The notes beneath the pieces are model-generated. The model made no database searches. It saw only the letters and a program-made list of their open reading frames with translations, and was not told the origin of the DNA. The position numbers were made by a program, and so were the translations under genes. This document shows, piece by piece, positions 22,411 through 34,367 of a DNA stretch of 64,000 bases. This DNA comes from Crossaster papposus (taxonomy: Eukaryota > Echinodermata > Asteroidea > Velatida > Solasteridae), in NCBI GenBank assembly GCA_037893245.1, contig JBAIAA010000441.1, positions 1-64,000 of the forward strand, read 5' to 3'. Within the stretch, counting starts at the first letter, position 1, and every line of letters starts with the position of its first letter.

Positions 22411-25400
22411 AGGGAAGAAAGAAAAAGCTATGGATTAAAGGATATTTCCTAAAATGTTTAAATGGTATTTGTTTGTACCAGCAGGGCATCCTTAATAACA
22501 TAAACAAGTTTCGGCCAATCCTTGTCTATTTGTTATTGTTGTGGTCATCTTTATTCCACTTCTTAGAAGTCTTATAATTGGGATCGGAACTTTTGCCTAA
22601 AGACCTCAAAAGAATTATAAGAAAAAAAGATAGCGGCACGTAAAGTAGTTGCCATAGCCAGTTTGGCCTAATTTATACACGATTTTTAACGGTGTTCTTT
22701 ATTTTGCTTTCTGTTTCCTAAATGACGTTTAACGATTGATCGAAGTCACATTTTTTCTTCACAGATCCTAAGAACCGTTTCCATGGTGAAAAGCGATGTT
22801 GTTGTTTCCACGGTCGCCGCTAAACTTGGCGAAAATTGCGTGTCGACGGGTCAGCAACTGTCCATCGGTGCAGCCGTTCTGCAAAACTGCCCGTTTCCAA
22901 CGTATAGATGAATCCATTCAAATATACATGGGCGTTGTGGGCCAGTAGCCCTGTATCCCTATAGTAATTTAACGTCACATGGTCTTGCTGCATGAGAATG
23001 AAACAACCTTTTCTTCGTATTGTTAACTGTTGTGTTTGAAAAAGTGCCTGAGTCAAGACAGTGGTAATGGCAATAATTACAATAAAATAGATATTAACTA
23101 TACGCAGTTGCGGTAGGCATTGACCCACAGGGGGAAATTTGAGGAAACGAGACGCTTTATGTATGCAATTCGGCGTCGAGAAAAATCCCACGCAGCATTT
23201 CTCTTTGTTGTTGTTCTGCGCATATTTGCGGACTTGTGAAGCTCATCTGCAATTTTAGTTTATCAATTAGATAAACATCGTTAAAAGTATGGGGCGGTCT
23301 TGCAGGTTCATTCGTGCTCTTTTTCTTCCCGTGCTCGTTTGGCGTCTGCAAGTCTATCGGGATGTTCCCGAAAGCGAGGGCGGAGTTCTAAGCGAGGAGT
23401 GACGACACGAGACCCCATAATAATATACCCGTCATTGACGCTCCTTGGCACCGTTGAGCATGGCAAATGTACATGTACAAGATATCTTGAAGGTCGCAAT
23501 TGCGCCGGATGGTTCGATCTGTCGCTCATTAGGTAGTATTCCGCGCCCTTATAACTCTCGGCTTTTGATGCCTCGGTATGTAGGGCTATCCGCCCTCTGC
23601 CCACCTACAGTGTCAAACTGCAACGCGCTACTCGCAAATGTCGGATATTCTAGCTCGGGGCTGGTCCTTCAGAACCTGCCTCCGCCGATAGTCTGAATGG
23701 CTACGCCGCCCCCGTAGACAAGGGGCGACTTTCAAATACAAGTTGGTTTTCATTGCACGCATTTCCACCGCGTCTGTCGAATAATACGTCAGCGTTTACG
23801 GCAAAACGCCATCAGATAGGCGGGGAGTTCTCCGCTTTACCGGATGGATGGCGGCGTCGTGCGTGTGGCGTTGTGCGTGGGGCGTCGCGCAGGTGGCGTC
23901 CTGCGGGTGGCGGCGTGCAAGTGGCGTCGTGCGGACGGCGTCGTGCGGACGGCGTCATGCGGGCGGCGTCGTGCGTGTGACGGGTTGCGTCGCGGTACGG
24001 GCGACGCGGTACGGGCGACGCGGTACGGCCGACGCGGTACGGGTGAGGTATGGGTAAGTTATGGGTAAGGAATGGGTGAGGTATGGGTGAGGTATGGGTG
24101 GTACTATTTGGGGCGAGATATTGTGGGAAGGGGTGAGGCTTCGTGGTCCTGGTTCGGAGCGAAGAATCTCCCCATATCTAAAACTCTAGTATATATTCTG
24201 GGGCCCGAACAAAGCAGCAGTGCAATTAGGGTACTATTTGCACTGCGGCGAGTGAGGGCGCAAGATAAGATACTGTCAGTGTTAAGTCTGGTTGAGGCAA
24301 GGATGAACGGTAAGGTGTAGCCGGTAGGTACAAGTGAAACAATATGTGTACTTCAATTATCCGGGTTCAGTCTCGAGGGGACAGCAGCTGTTACTTACAC
24401 TTTTTTTTTTTTGTCTCCCCTTCTTTTACATATGGAAAACTTTGAGCCGATTTCGAGCATAAAAGATTTGACCCGTGTGTGTGTGTGTGGATTATGCAAG
24501 CACAGAGGAATGCACTGACCTCCGTGCACATAAACAACCAACCATGTCAGTGGACTACAACATTATCACAATAGGGGAGAGGAAACAGTAGAGATACACA
24601 CACGTATAGGAATGGAGATATACACATACTTAACTTTGTATTTCAAATTTAGCAAAGTTTTATTCACGTTATGTTCGTGAAAAGAGAAAAACTACTGACA
24701 TAAAATATGAATATTAAACTATATCATTTAGAAATTTGGCTGAAACATGAATACCATGCCGTACGACGTACGAACACCCCTCTAAAGCAAATGTTGTAAT
24801 CCGAACGAGAAGAATAAAACCACGCCGTTAGTTAGTCCTAAAATATGACCAATTTCTCTTCAAAAGAAAAGAAACACACAACTTGAATCGTGACTATATA
24901 TCTTCATTATCTATCAGCATGCTCAAGAAAGGTTTCTTAAGGTAAGAATGAAGAGAAATGGAACAAATCGAGGCAATATAACCGAAGTAAGCTGACGAGG
25001 ATTCTTCCACGACAACGTGGTGTGTGTGGATAGTCTAGTCCCCGTTTGCAGCAACGCGCATAGAACCATATTATGAGAAATTTCAGCTACCAGACTATAG
25101 GCCACTTAGCATAAATTATAGAGGTCGCCGCCTTATTAGAGAGGGATACAATGATTGGACTCAAAAGAGCCCTAAAGTCCTTTCGACCAATAGAAACTAT
25201 TGTTATATCAAATGAAAGAACATACTATAAGGCTTAATCTTGCGTGCGAGGTGGAACCAAAGGGGGCTTCAAACGATTGTGCTGTTCGATTTAGTGAGTC
25301 GACCCGCAAAAAAAATGATAAATTTGTGTTGACTTCCATAGGAAAGACACTTTTTTGGCCTTTAAACCAATTTTGTAATCGAAAAGAGCCCTATCGGCTC

Positions 25401-26546
25401 GGATATAAATGGTTTGACAAATATCACTACTTGAAAGGGATTTATTTCAAGTTTAAAATGCCGGGCGAGGTGGGTTAAAACCACCTACCACTTTTCGTGA
25501 ACAGCGTAAAGTTTGGAGGAACAGCCTGGATTTGTCTGACGTTTTGCGTGTTGAAGGCTACGTTTAGCGTGTCATTGAGCAAATGCGCGCAAGTTTTTCC
25601 TACCGCTTTACCACCCGATGTTGGTTTGTTCGGGCTCCGGTTTCTTCTCTCGAATCTCCCCATATCTAAAACTCTAGTATATATTCTGGGGCCCGAACAA
25701 AGCAGCAGTGCAATTAGGGTACTAGTAGCTCATCATACCGCCCTCAACCTTACAAAAATCTCGGAATGATTGACAAAGCTGTGAGACTAGACGCAAGACC
25801 GCAAGATCAAGACTAAGCATATTTCATTTATATATTTGTTTAATACAGAAAGGCAACAACGCGAAATAGTTGCATTACCCTCTTTTTCAGTCGATCATTT
25901 ATTTATTGAAAAATACGGATTAAATTGAAAAAAGGTTATGAATAAGCCGCATTCGCTCATACCGTACGGCCACTCACGAGCGAATAAGCCGCAAGTGAAT
26001 AAAAACACCCGAGACGTAGCCGTTATTAGGAAAATTACTCGCGGCTGAAGTCTAGTATCTGCCGCATTATCTGATGTGACCGTATTAAGCTCTTTAAAGT
26101 TAGCCAGACTAACGGGGTTTGATGAATGGGTGCGTTCGTCTGTCTCACCCGAGTCGATATTGGTTAACCCGGGGTCGTTCGAACCCACCTCAAAAAGGAC
26201 TTGATATGATATCACGTACACGTTTGAGCACGGCCGCTCTTGTGACTAACCCGACTGCCTTTACTAGTATAATCTGGATGAGCTACTCAAACGTACTATT
26301 AATAGAAATCTGGTATCCAAACTCGCACGCGTGTCACAACATAATAAGTGAAAATTATGGTAAGGTTACCGACTAAGCTTTATCCCTAGCCGTAAAATGA
26401 ATGATTAACGAATGGTGATGACATGTATGATGTAGTGTACTGATGAAATAATTATCTACCATTTCCGGGTACAAAAAGTATCAATTTTAGGAGAATTGCA
26501 TTAAAAATTTAGCCAGATATGACGCGGAGGAGACAGCATTGCCAGA
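22411..26546. other. Gene-poor interval upstream of the PAG1-like gene
   Basis: No exon could be assigned to a family. Positions 23,840-24,110 hold GC-rich imperfect short repeats (GGCGTCGTGCGG, GACGCGGTACGG, then ATGGGTGAGGT). Dispersed repeat text at 24,164-24,290 recurs in two halves at 15,006 and 25,653. A minus-strand frame at 22,820-23,191 is listed separately. Confidence 0.5.
22820..23191 (-). CDS. Unrecognised ORF with one predicted membrane segment
   Basis: A 123-codon frame from ATG to TAG. A basic N-terminal region of about 30 residues is followed by a hydrophobic stretch (IVNIYFIVIIAITTVLTQAL) that could be a signal anchor, then a polar C-terminal region of about 70 residues. I recognise no family. 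It could be a chance frame, an exon of a larger gene, or a transposon remnant. It has no near-identical copy elsewhere in the window, which slightly favours single-copy DNA. Confidence 0.2.
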   Translation of the reverse strand: MGFFSTPNCIHKASRFLKFPPVGQCLPQLRIVNIYFIVIIAITTVLTQALFQTQQLTIRRKGCFILMQQDHVTLNYYRDTGLLAHNAHVYLNGFIYTLETGSFAERLHRWTVADPSTRNFRQV

Positions 26547-26670
26547 ATGGATGACCTAAGTTGGCGTTCTGGTTGGATTCTGCTGGTGGTTTTGGTTCAG
26601 AATGGAGTGAATTTGGCCGAATGTCGTCCCGTGGAATCGAAGGAAGACGACTCGTTTGCGTCGGCGGCGG
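26547..26670 (+). CDS. PAG1: PAG1-like exon 1 (start codon, signal sequence)
   Basis: ATG in a good context (CAGAATGG) opens 41 codons containing the hydrophobic WILLVVLVQNGVNLAEC, then an acidic SKEDDSF stretch. Ends phase 1 at a weak donor (GCGG|GTTTGC). Joining to exon 2 gives ...SFASAAD-TRLTHS, which keeps the frame into the membrane span. Confidence 0.5.
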
Positions 26671-29600
26671 GTTTGCATGGTTTGTTGACAAAATATTTTT
26701 CTCCAGTTAGTTTAGTTACACCATCAAATGTATCCGTGAAGCCTTGCTGGGATTCAAATTCAACAGTTTTATTCGCTTGATCACGGACAGACAGGGCCAT
26801 GGAGTGATGAAAATCATGCAAAACAAGTTTAGGCCTAGTCTACTCACTTTAAGTAAAAATTTTAGCTGATATTGTGATAAAATTCTCCAAGAAAAACGAT
26901 CTCAGTCATGTCAGTATTTCACGACACCAGCCAAGTTAATTTCATTTTCAGTCTCAAAATCAATTTTTATTAGACTTAGTTATATCTTACTTATTTGAAA
27001 GTAAATGATGAATCAAGGCATCCAGCAAAATGATTGGGCTAAATATTCTGTAAAGTGTAAATGTAATTGTACCGCAAAATAAAATTTTATTTAAAAAAAT
27101 TTTGATCGCCGCATGGCGATCAAACCAAATATAAAAGAACAAATGCCCGACACCTGTTGAAAACGAACGCCGGTTTTCTTGCTTTTTTGGACAGGTCAGT
27201 TAACCCTAACCCTCCCAAATCCTCCAAATTCCTCATTGCAAAATGCAGGATTTTGCAGGATTGAGGTCACTTGGAGTTTGATGCATTGCAGGATTTTGCA
27301 GGATTGAGGTTACTTGGGGTTTTACCCCTGCAGGAATATGGAGGATTCAGGTTATCAGGCTGAATGTGACACACAAGGATTTTGCAGGATTGAGGTCACT
27401 TGGAGTTTGATGCATCGCAGGATTTTGCAGGATTGAGGTTACTTGGGTTTTTACTGACTGCAGCCAGGGCAAGACTGCAGGATTTTGCAGGATACAGGCT
27501 GTATGGTCACCAGTGACCAATATTGGAGGATTTTGCAGGATTCAGGTTACTTGGAGTTTTAACAATTTAGGAATTGGAGGATTTTGCAGGATTCAGGTTA
27601 TGTGTAAGTAAAAATGGGTAGGGAGTTAGGGTTAAACGACTATTTACTATAAAATACGACCCCCCTAAATCCACCCATTCCTGATAATTTAAGGTAATTA
27701 CCAATAATAATACTACCTTTAAGTTTAAGTCTGTACCATTGTTCTTTTTCTTTTCTATATATCTGTACAGACACGAGATTGACGCACAGCTTGGTGTTGG
27801 GGTTACTGGTCACCGTAGCAACCCTCATCACTCTCATGGTCGTGCTGGTGCTGTGTGCGTGTGACAGCAAGCCAGTGAGGTGAGTTGGAGTAGAACTGAA
27901 ATGTTTCCCGTAGATTCCAATGTTTTTATTAATATTACTAGCAATGATCATCTTTGAAAATGGCGAAATGGTTGGTACAGGGTCAGTCTAGAAGAAAGTG
28001 ACCCGGGGCCAATTTCATAGAGCTGCTATGGCCTGAAAATTTGAGAAATCTCAATACTGGGTACAAGAGTCGTACTAGATCTCGGGTGTTGTGTAAGGTA
28101 CGTAAAAGAACCCAGTAACACTTATCGCTAAGAGGAGGGGTTTGCCCCGGTGTTCCTGGCAGTGGCTGCAAAGTGTGCTGCAGCACCTTGTAAAAAACAA
28201 AGATGCTACATAATGGATCTCATATTCTCATCTGTTCTTTAGCACTGTCTTCTTTAGAATTTTTCTTCTGGGGTACCATTTTTACAGTGATTGACTTGTA
28301 GGGTAGCATTGTTTCGTTTGTATGAGTAACCCGCAAGACAGCTCTTGTTAATAGCACTAGTACAGGAAGCAAAATAAGATTATCCAGGAAAGGAAATGAA
28401 GATTAAGGAACTGTGTATTGGGTGTGTACTCGGAAGGAAGTTACGTGCTGGAAAGCATTTTGCTAATTAAGACTACAACCCTAAACCCCTGGGCTCTCGC
28501 ACTAGAAAGCATACCAAACCTAACAAACTTCAACAGCTGCACACAGGTTCAGTAGTTAACCCTAACCCCCTAGGCTCTCACACTAGAAAGCATACCAAAC
28601 CTAACAAACTTCAACAACTGCACACAGGTTCATTAATTATTGGTACCTGCCAAACTCCAACTTGTTGAAGTTTGATTGAGTTGGTACAGATGGGTCTATG
28701 CATTGTTCAGTGTTCAGGATCAGGGCTGTGATGTTTGGCCATTAGTTCTGTGTGTTGGGCTGTGTTTGAGTGGGGACACAGAGGGTATACACATCACACT
28801 TACAGTTGACCAGGAATTGTGCCGTGACCATGGGTGAGCTCACCCACGAATAAATGCCAGGTGCATTCCCCCAAACTCCAACATTTTTACAAGTCTAATG
28901 CCTTTTTGTGCCCTGAACCTCACATAATTCAACTTAAGGGTCTCCCTGGGCCTTTTGGTCCAACAAGTTGCTAATGTTTGGTACTAAACCTGCCAAAAAC
29001 CTAGCAAAACCTACAGATGGGGTTTAGTGGGCTTGGGGTAGTTAGGGTTAATAAATAGTCTGGTTCAAGAGGGTCGCTCTGGATTAGCTGTGCTTTGTAC
29101 CATGCAGGGACGCTGGGAAGCACTCCTGTACTTCTCCTGGATAATACATGTAATTAAACAAGTTTAGGTGACTCACTGGTTTTGTGCAGGTGTTTTTGTT
29201 TTTTCAAGTGATGTCATACAAGTACAACTATTACTTTATTTTTATAAAGAATGTAGTTATCTTGACGCAACTTCAGCGTGGTTTTTTACAAAGTCTCTGG
29301 AGATTCGAGCAAAGTATTTCTAAAATTGGAAACGTTACTTGGTTTCTAGTTCATATCTTGTAATAAGATTGGTCACCGGACACTTGGCCTCCATAAAATC
29401 AAAAAAGGAGGGGGGGGGGGGGGTGAGTTGGGGTGAGTTGGGGTGAGTTGGGGTGAGTTGGGGTGAGTTGGGGTGAGCTGGGGTGAGTTTGGGTGAGTTT
29501 GGGTGAGTGGGGGTGAGTTGGGGTGAGTTGGGGTGAGTTGGGGTGAGTTGGGGTGAGTTGGGGTGGGGTATGGGGGGGCATACGTGTACATCGTACAATG

Positions 29601-32600
29601 CAAGTAACAAAGCTATATTTTTGGGGGGTAAGACTTTACAGTTGAGGGCTAAGATTTTGTCTTTTTTTTTCCTGATATCGGGATTTTTGAAGAAAACCTT
29701 TGGAATCTATAATTTCTACTTTTCTAACTTAAAGGGTTTTACCTTGAAAAATTTATCTAATACAAAAGAAATGGGTATTTTTAGGTGTGCCTATACCGTG
29801 GCCCTCGATGACCCTCAAACACTGATTTGTTTCCCCTCTGAATATCGCCATGCAGGGAGATACATGTACACATACAGTCGTATCAGGTATGGCTAAAAAA
29901 AAAGAACAAAATGTAAAAGTAGATTTTTTTATTTTATTAATATTTCTTTTCAGCAGTGACCCAACGGAACGTGTCACTGTCAACGGAGAAGTCGCACTAG
30001 CAGATAATGTGGTACCTCCGGTAAGTCCAATTAAACAACTTTTTTGGTTTTTTTAATTGAAACTTTATTTGCCCTGAAAAGCTCTACCGTACAAGTACAT
30101 TTTCGACCAAGTTTTAAATTTAAAACAAGGGAGGGGGGGTCTTTTTTTCTTATTCTTAAGGTGGCAGATTTTCCAAGAAGGTCGATTGGTTTTTCAAGTT
30201 TTTTAAACTCTTTTGCTGATACCCGGGCCATTTTCCAAACCCCAACTTCGTGTTTGTCTCAGGCTTTATTCATGTAGTTTAGCAATGGGCTGGAGCCGGA
30301 GCCAAACCCAGGGGGTTTGGAAAATAGCCTATGTGTGTTCAAATAAGCCCTTTTTGTACCAGATTAAAAAAACCGCATAGATTATGTTTATGGAGCTACT
30401 GGTATTTGAATAAATGACAAAATATATGGCAAATGTACATGTATCGTTCAATAAGGAAGTGAGCGAGGAAAACAACTGATTGTTTTACTTTGTTCTTATT
30501 ATTTCAGCTCGTACAATTTACGAGCCAAACTTGCTTCTTTCATTAACGGACATTTCAGTACGAAAAAGTAGTAAAAGTTGCTACTCGGCTTTTTTTGGCA
30601 AATGAATGTTCAATCAATGACCGTTGATGCACAGAGTCCGTCTCCGGAAGCCCTCGTGGTTCCAGTACTGGACGCCACGCTGGCTGCAGTCCCAGCCAAC
30701 AACGTTCCCAAGCTGCGCACGGCCAGCGTCCAGTCCGCCGCCTCCAACCCGGGCCACTCCGACGACCCCCTCGTCCGTTGCTCCACCATCGATCGTCGGC
30801 TCCCCGAGCTTCCCCCTACCCCAATGCCCCCGGTCACGCCCACCAATGAGGACGAGGAGGACGATTATAACCGCACCTACGACGTGATCGGAGAGACGAA
30901 AGCGGCAGCCGCTGCGACTAAGGACGAAAATACGAAGGAAAGCTTTCCTGAGGATGAAGTCGAAGACGAACAGTACGCCTCGGTCAGCGACGGCGCGGCG
31001 GGCAAACCGAGTCGCGGGGTCAAAACGGAACCAACTGCAGACCTGAACTATCAAAGGATCAGTGTCGGGAACATTGGCGTTGAGGATCCGGAAGAGACAG
31101 ACGAGCCTTACGCTAGTGTGACGGTGCCCGGCGCGGAGGCCAAATCTGCGGAGAGCGTCCCCTACACCGGCGTCTCCGTCAACATCATGGAAGAGAAGGA
31201 GGGATACTCGCGGCTTCGCACCATCCCGAAACGCACCAGAGAGGACTCGCCACAGGGCGGGGAGAAGAATGGCTACGCCAGCCTGAGAGATATCACCGTG
31301 GACAGTACTGTGGCGGGCGGGGGCGGGGCGGCCATGGGCATGGTCATGGGCGGGGCCATGGGCGGGGCCATGGGCGGGGCCATGGGCGGGGCCATGGGCG
31401 GGGCCACGGTTAAAGAGGATGATGAGCAGGTGCCGCCTGTGCCGTATAAACCACCAGACCTCCAGAACGAGGACGAAGAAACCAACTCACCGATTTCAAG
31501 GTTGGTGACATATGACCCTTGCCCTAAGCTACATGCACCGGGTAGCTGTCAGCTATGACCATATTCCATAATTTTATTTCACGTTTGGTTTGGAAGGTTT
31601 TTCTGTTGATATGGCGAATATTGCCGAAAACTACTCCCGAAAGGCCCACAAAGGTCCTACTTTTATCCTGATTTTGTTCTCCAAATTCCTACTTTTGCCT
31701 TGCTTTTTGTTGATCCTACTTTCTAACTGGGTCTAAATGGTCGCGATTCCTAACAAATCGGCAGGCTGGACTTGCCCTATGTTGGCGGTCTCCCAAATTG
31801 TCAGTATCTTTGTTCGAGGGCGCTAGTCAGAAGTCATAAACACCAGAATGCCGTGTGGCCAGGGATCACACCTGATTTTACGATACAACCAGGGAATCGA
31901 CATTGTGGGGATCACTCAATGAGGATACGACTTGTTATCTTATGATACGCGAATAAACCACAAGGGAAACTGACTAGGTAAATATTTTGTTGGTGGGATT
32001 TTCTTGCCATTTATAAGGAATGTTTTATTGCCAAACTAGGACTTCCAGTTTGGGAACAGCAACTAGTGCTACCGTGAATGGTGTCGCAGCTAACGGTGAT
32101 GGGAACGCTCCTGCACCCACAAAGAAGAGAGAGCCACCATACACACAGGTATTTTCGAACAAATTTGTCGAGCAACAATCGCGCATGTTTGTGGTTCTAA
32201 AATTGACATAGGGCCGATTTCACCAATGCTAATCTTAGATCAATATTAGGAAGAGTAACTCATTCTAACTTGCAATAGATCCAATGCAAGTTAACCAGTT
32301 CGCGCCGGGATTATTTTAACATCACCGAGCCGACGAGCGGGATTATATTTTAACGAAACTCGATCCGAAGCAGGTTCAGGCCGCCAGTACCAGGAAGCAC
32401 ACCCACGCATTTTCGGCCTTGCTCGCTGCTGACAGACATTTCCGGCCTTGCTCGTTGCGTGTTTCTGCATCATCCGTTTTGAATCTGGGGAAAACTTTGT
32501 GCTTTTATTCGTCATCCGGCGCGAACTGGTTAAGATGAGTTAGTGTTCTTTTTTCAAATCGGGCCCAGGGGCTAATTTTCATGGAGCTGCTAAGCACAAA

Positions 32601-34330
32601 GATTTGCGGAACACAAACAAGTCTTGCTTAGTAAAAACAGGGTAGCAGCCAAAACTCCATGTGCTTTTCATGCTATTAAGCAAAAACCCTACGAATACCA
32701 GTCACAAACAATAAACATCACCTTACAATTTGTTTAAATTGGTTTAACCCTGTTCTACCAAGAACGAATGGTCGTACTAAGCAATTATTGTGATTAGCAG
32801 CTCCATAAAATTGGCTTCAGGAAAGTACACATCATTCGGTTTTTAAATCTTTACTTCCAAGGTATCGGCCAGGGAGAGTTTGGAGGTGGTCCGAGCCCGG
32901 CAACAGGCTGAGCAGAGCGCCCGTCTGGCCACCCATTACCAAACCATTGAAGAAGACCAGAACCTAGACGCCGACCACGACGGCATCTATGAACCCGTGG
33001 ACGACCAACAGCTGGACGGACAGATGGTGATGGCCCCGCCTCCCCTGCCTGGGGATAGACAGGTTAGCTCCGCCCACCTCATGAATATTCATGCATGCAT
33101 TAGTGCTCATTGGCTAAATGTACCAGTAGCGCATTTCCATTGTTCTTTCCATGGGAATTATTTTTATTTTTTGGGGGGGGTATGTTAGGTAAGATTAGTC
33201 TAAAGATATGGGGTACTAAGGGGGGAGTCCCTTGGTCTCATATCGTGTTGGGTACACAAAAGTCCTGTATAGACTATTGTTACCTAACAAAAAGCGAATA
33301 ACTTTTATAGCAATTGAACAAACAAATCTATTTATTTGTCTCAAGTTCCGGAAACATTTCCAAATGTGACTAGGCAAATTGGGAATTAAAATTGAGATCC
33401 AGAATATTTTCTGTAAATATACATGAGGGGAAAAAAAAACAAAAAAAAAATCAATAATTTCTGATAAACCACAACATTTTGCAAACACAATGATCACCAC
33501 AAAAGTTTTCTCAGGTTCCAAAGGTTTCCTCATATTAGGCTTCAAATGTAGATAAATCAGCGTACAAAAACCACCCCACAGCCATCACATCTTGTTCTTC
33601 AGCCCGAAAAGTATGTTTTTACAAAGTAGGCCTTTCAACCACCAAAGAAGGAAATACAAATGTATGTTTTCATTTCTATTCATTGGGACTTTCAATATGT
33701 TTGTGTGGCACTCGACCAGGAAGTCCGAATGTTTTATTGAGCGACCAAACGGGGAAGCAATTATGAGGTTTAAACTGTGAAAGGAAAACCCATTTCCGGC
33801 ATTTATAGTTCCACAGATTCATGTAGAACTAGCTGCACAGTTTCATATTGACCTGTTCCAGGTACAAATTAAAACAAAACAAAAATATTTTTTTTTACTG
33901 CAAATGGATTAGAAATTATTTTATTTCAGTTATAACTTGTTTCTGTCTGTGACTGGCTTTCATTTTTGCTTTATCATAACAAAAAAAAACATAATCCCAA
34001 CAATGAACATGTTGTCATATAATATAAATATGCTTCGGCCAAATACAAACAATTATACTAGATTAGTAGATTTCTGTACATATAGTCCTTACGTATGTTC
34101 ATTGTCTGTCAGATTATTTATTATTACGTCATTTTTGTTGAAATTTCGAAAAATTGGTCTTGTATGAAAAGTTGAAGTCCGATTACAATCAAACTTGGGT
34201 CATAGATGCAAAATGGAAACTTCTAATTTGAAGGCGATATCGAAGGTCACATGCTGGGGTCAAAGGTCATGTTAGGTCAAGTTGTAAAATAAGGTAACCA
34301 CGAACGTAGGCGAGACTCGTGGTTCGAGAA

Positions 34331-34367
<37 letters not shown>

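Noticed and set aside
23308-23604. 98-codon minus-strand ORF ending in AKRAREEKEHE
   Set aside because: No domain recognised, no start context or splice partner, and a second frame is open on the opposite strand.
23753-24068. GC-rich ORFs with RRRA/GVVR repeats
   Set aside because: Low-complexity GGCGTCGTGCGG repeats keep several frames open; no coding evidence.
29335-29610. Pro/Thr-rich minus-strand ORFs (HPNSPQLTPT repeats)
   Set aside because: Reverse-strand reading of the GGGTGAGTTG minisatellite; three frames are open at once.
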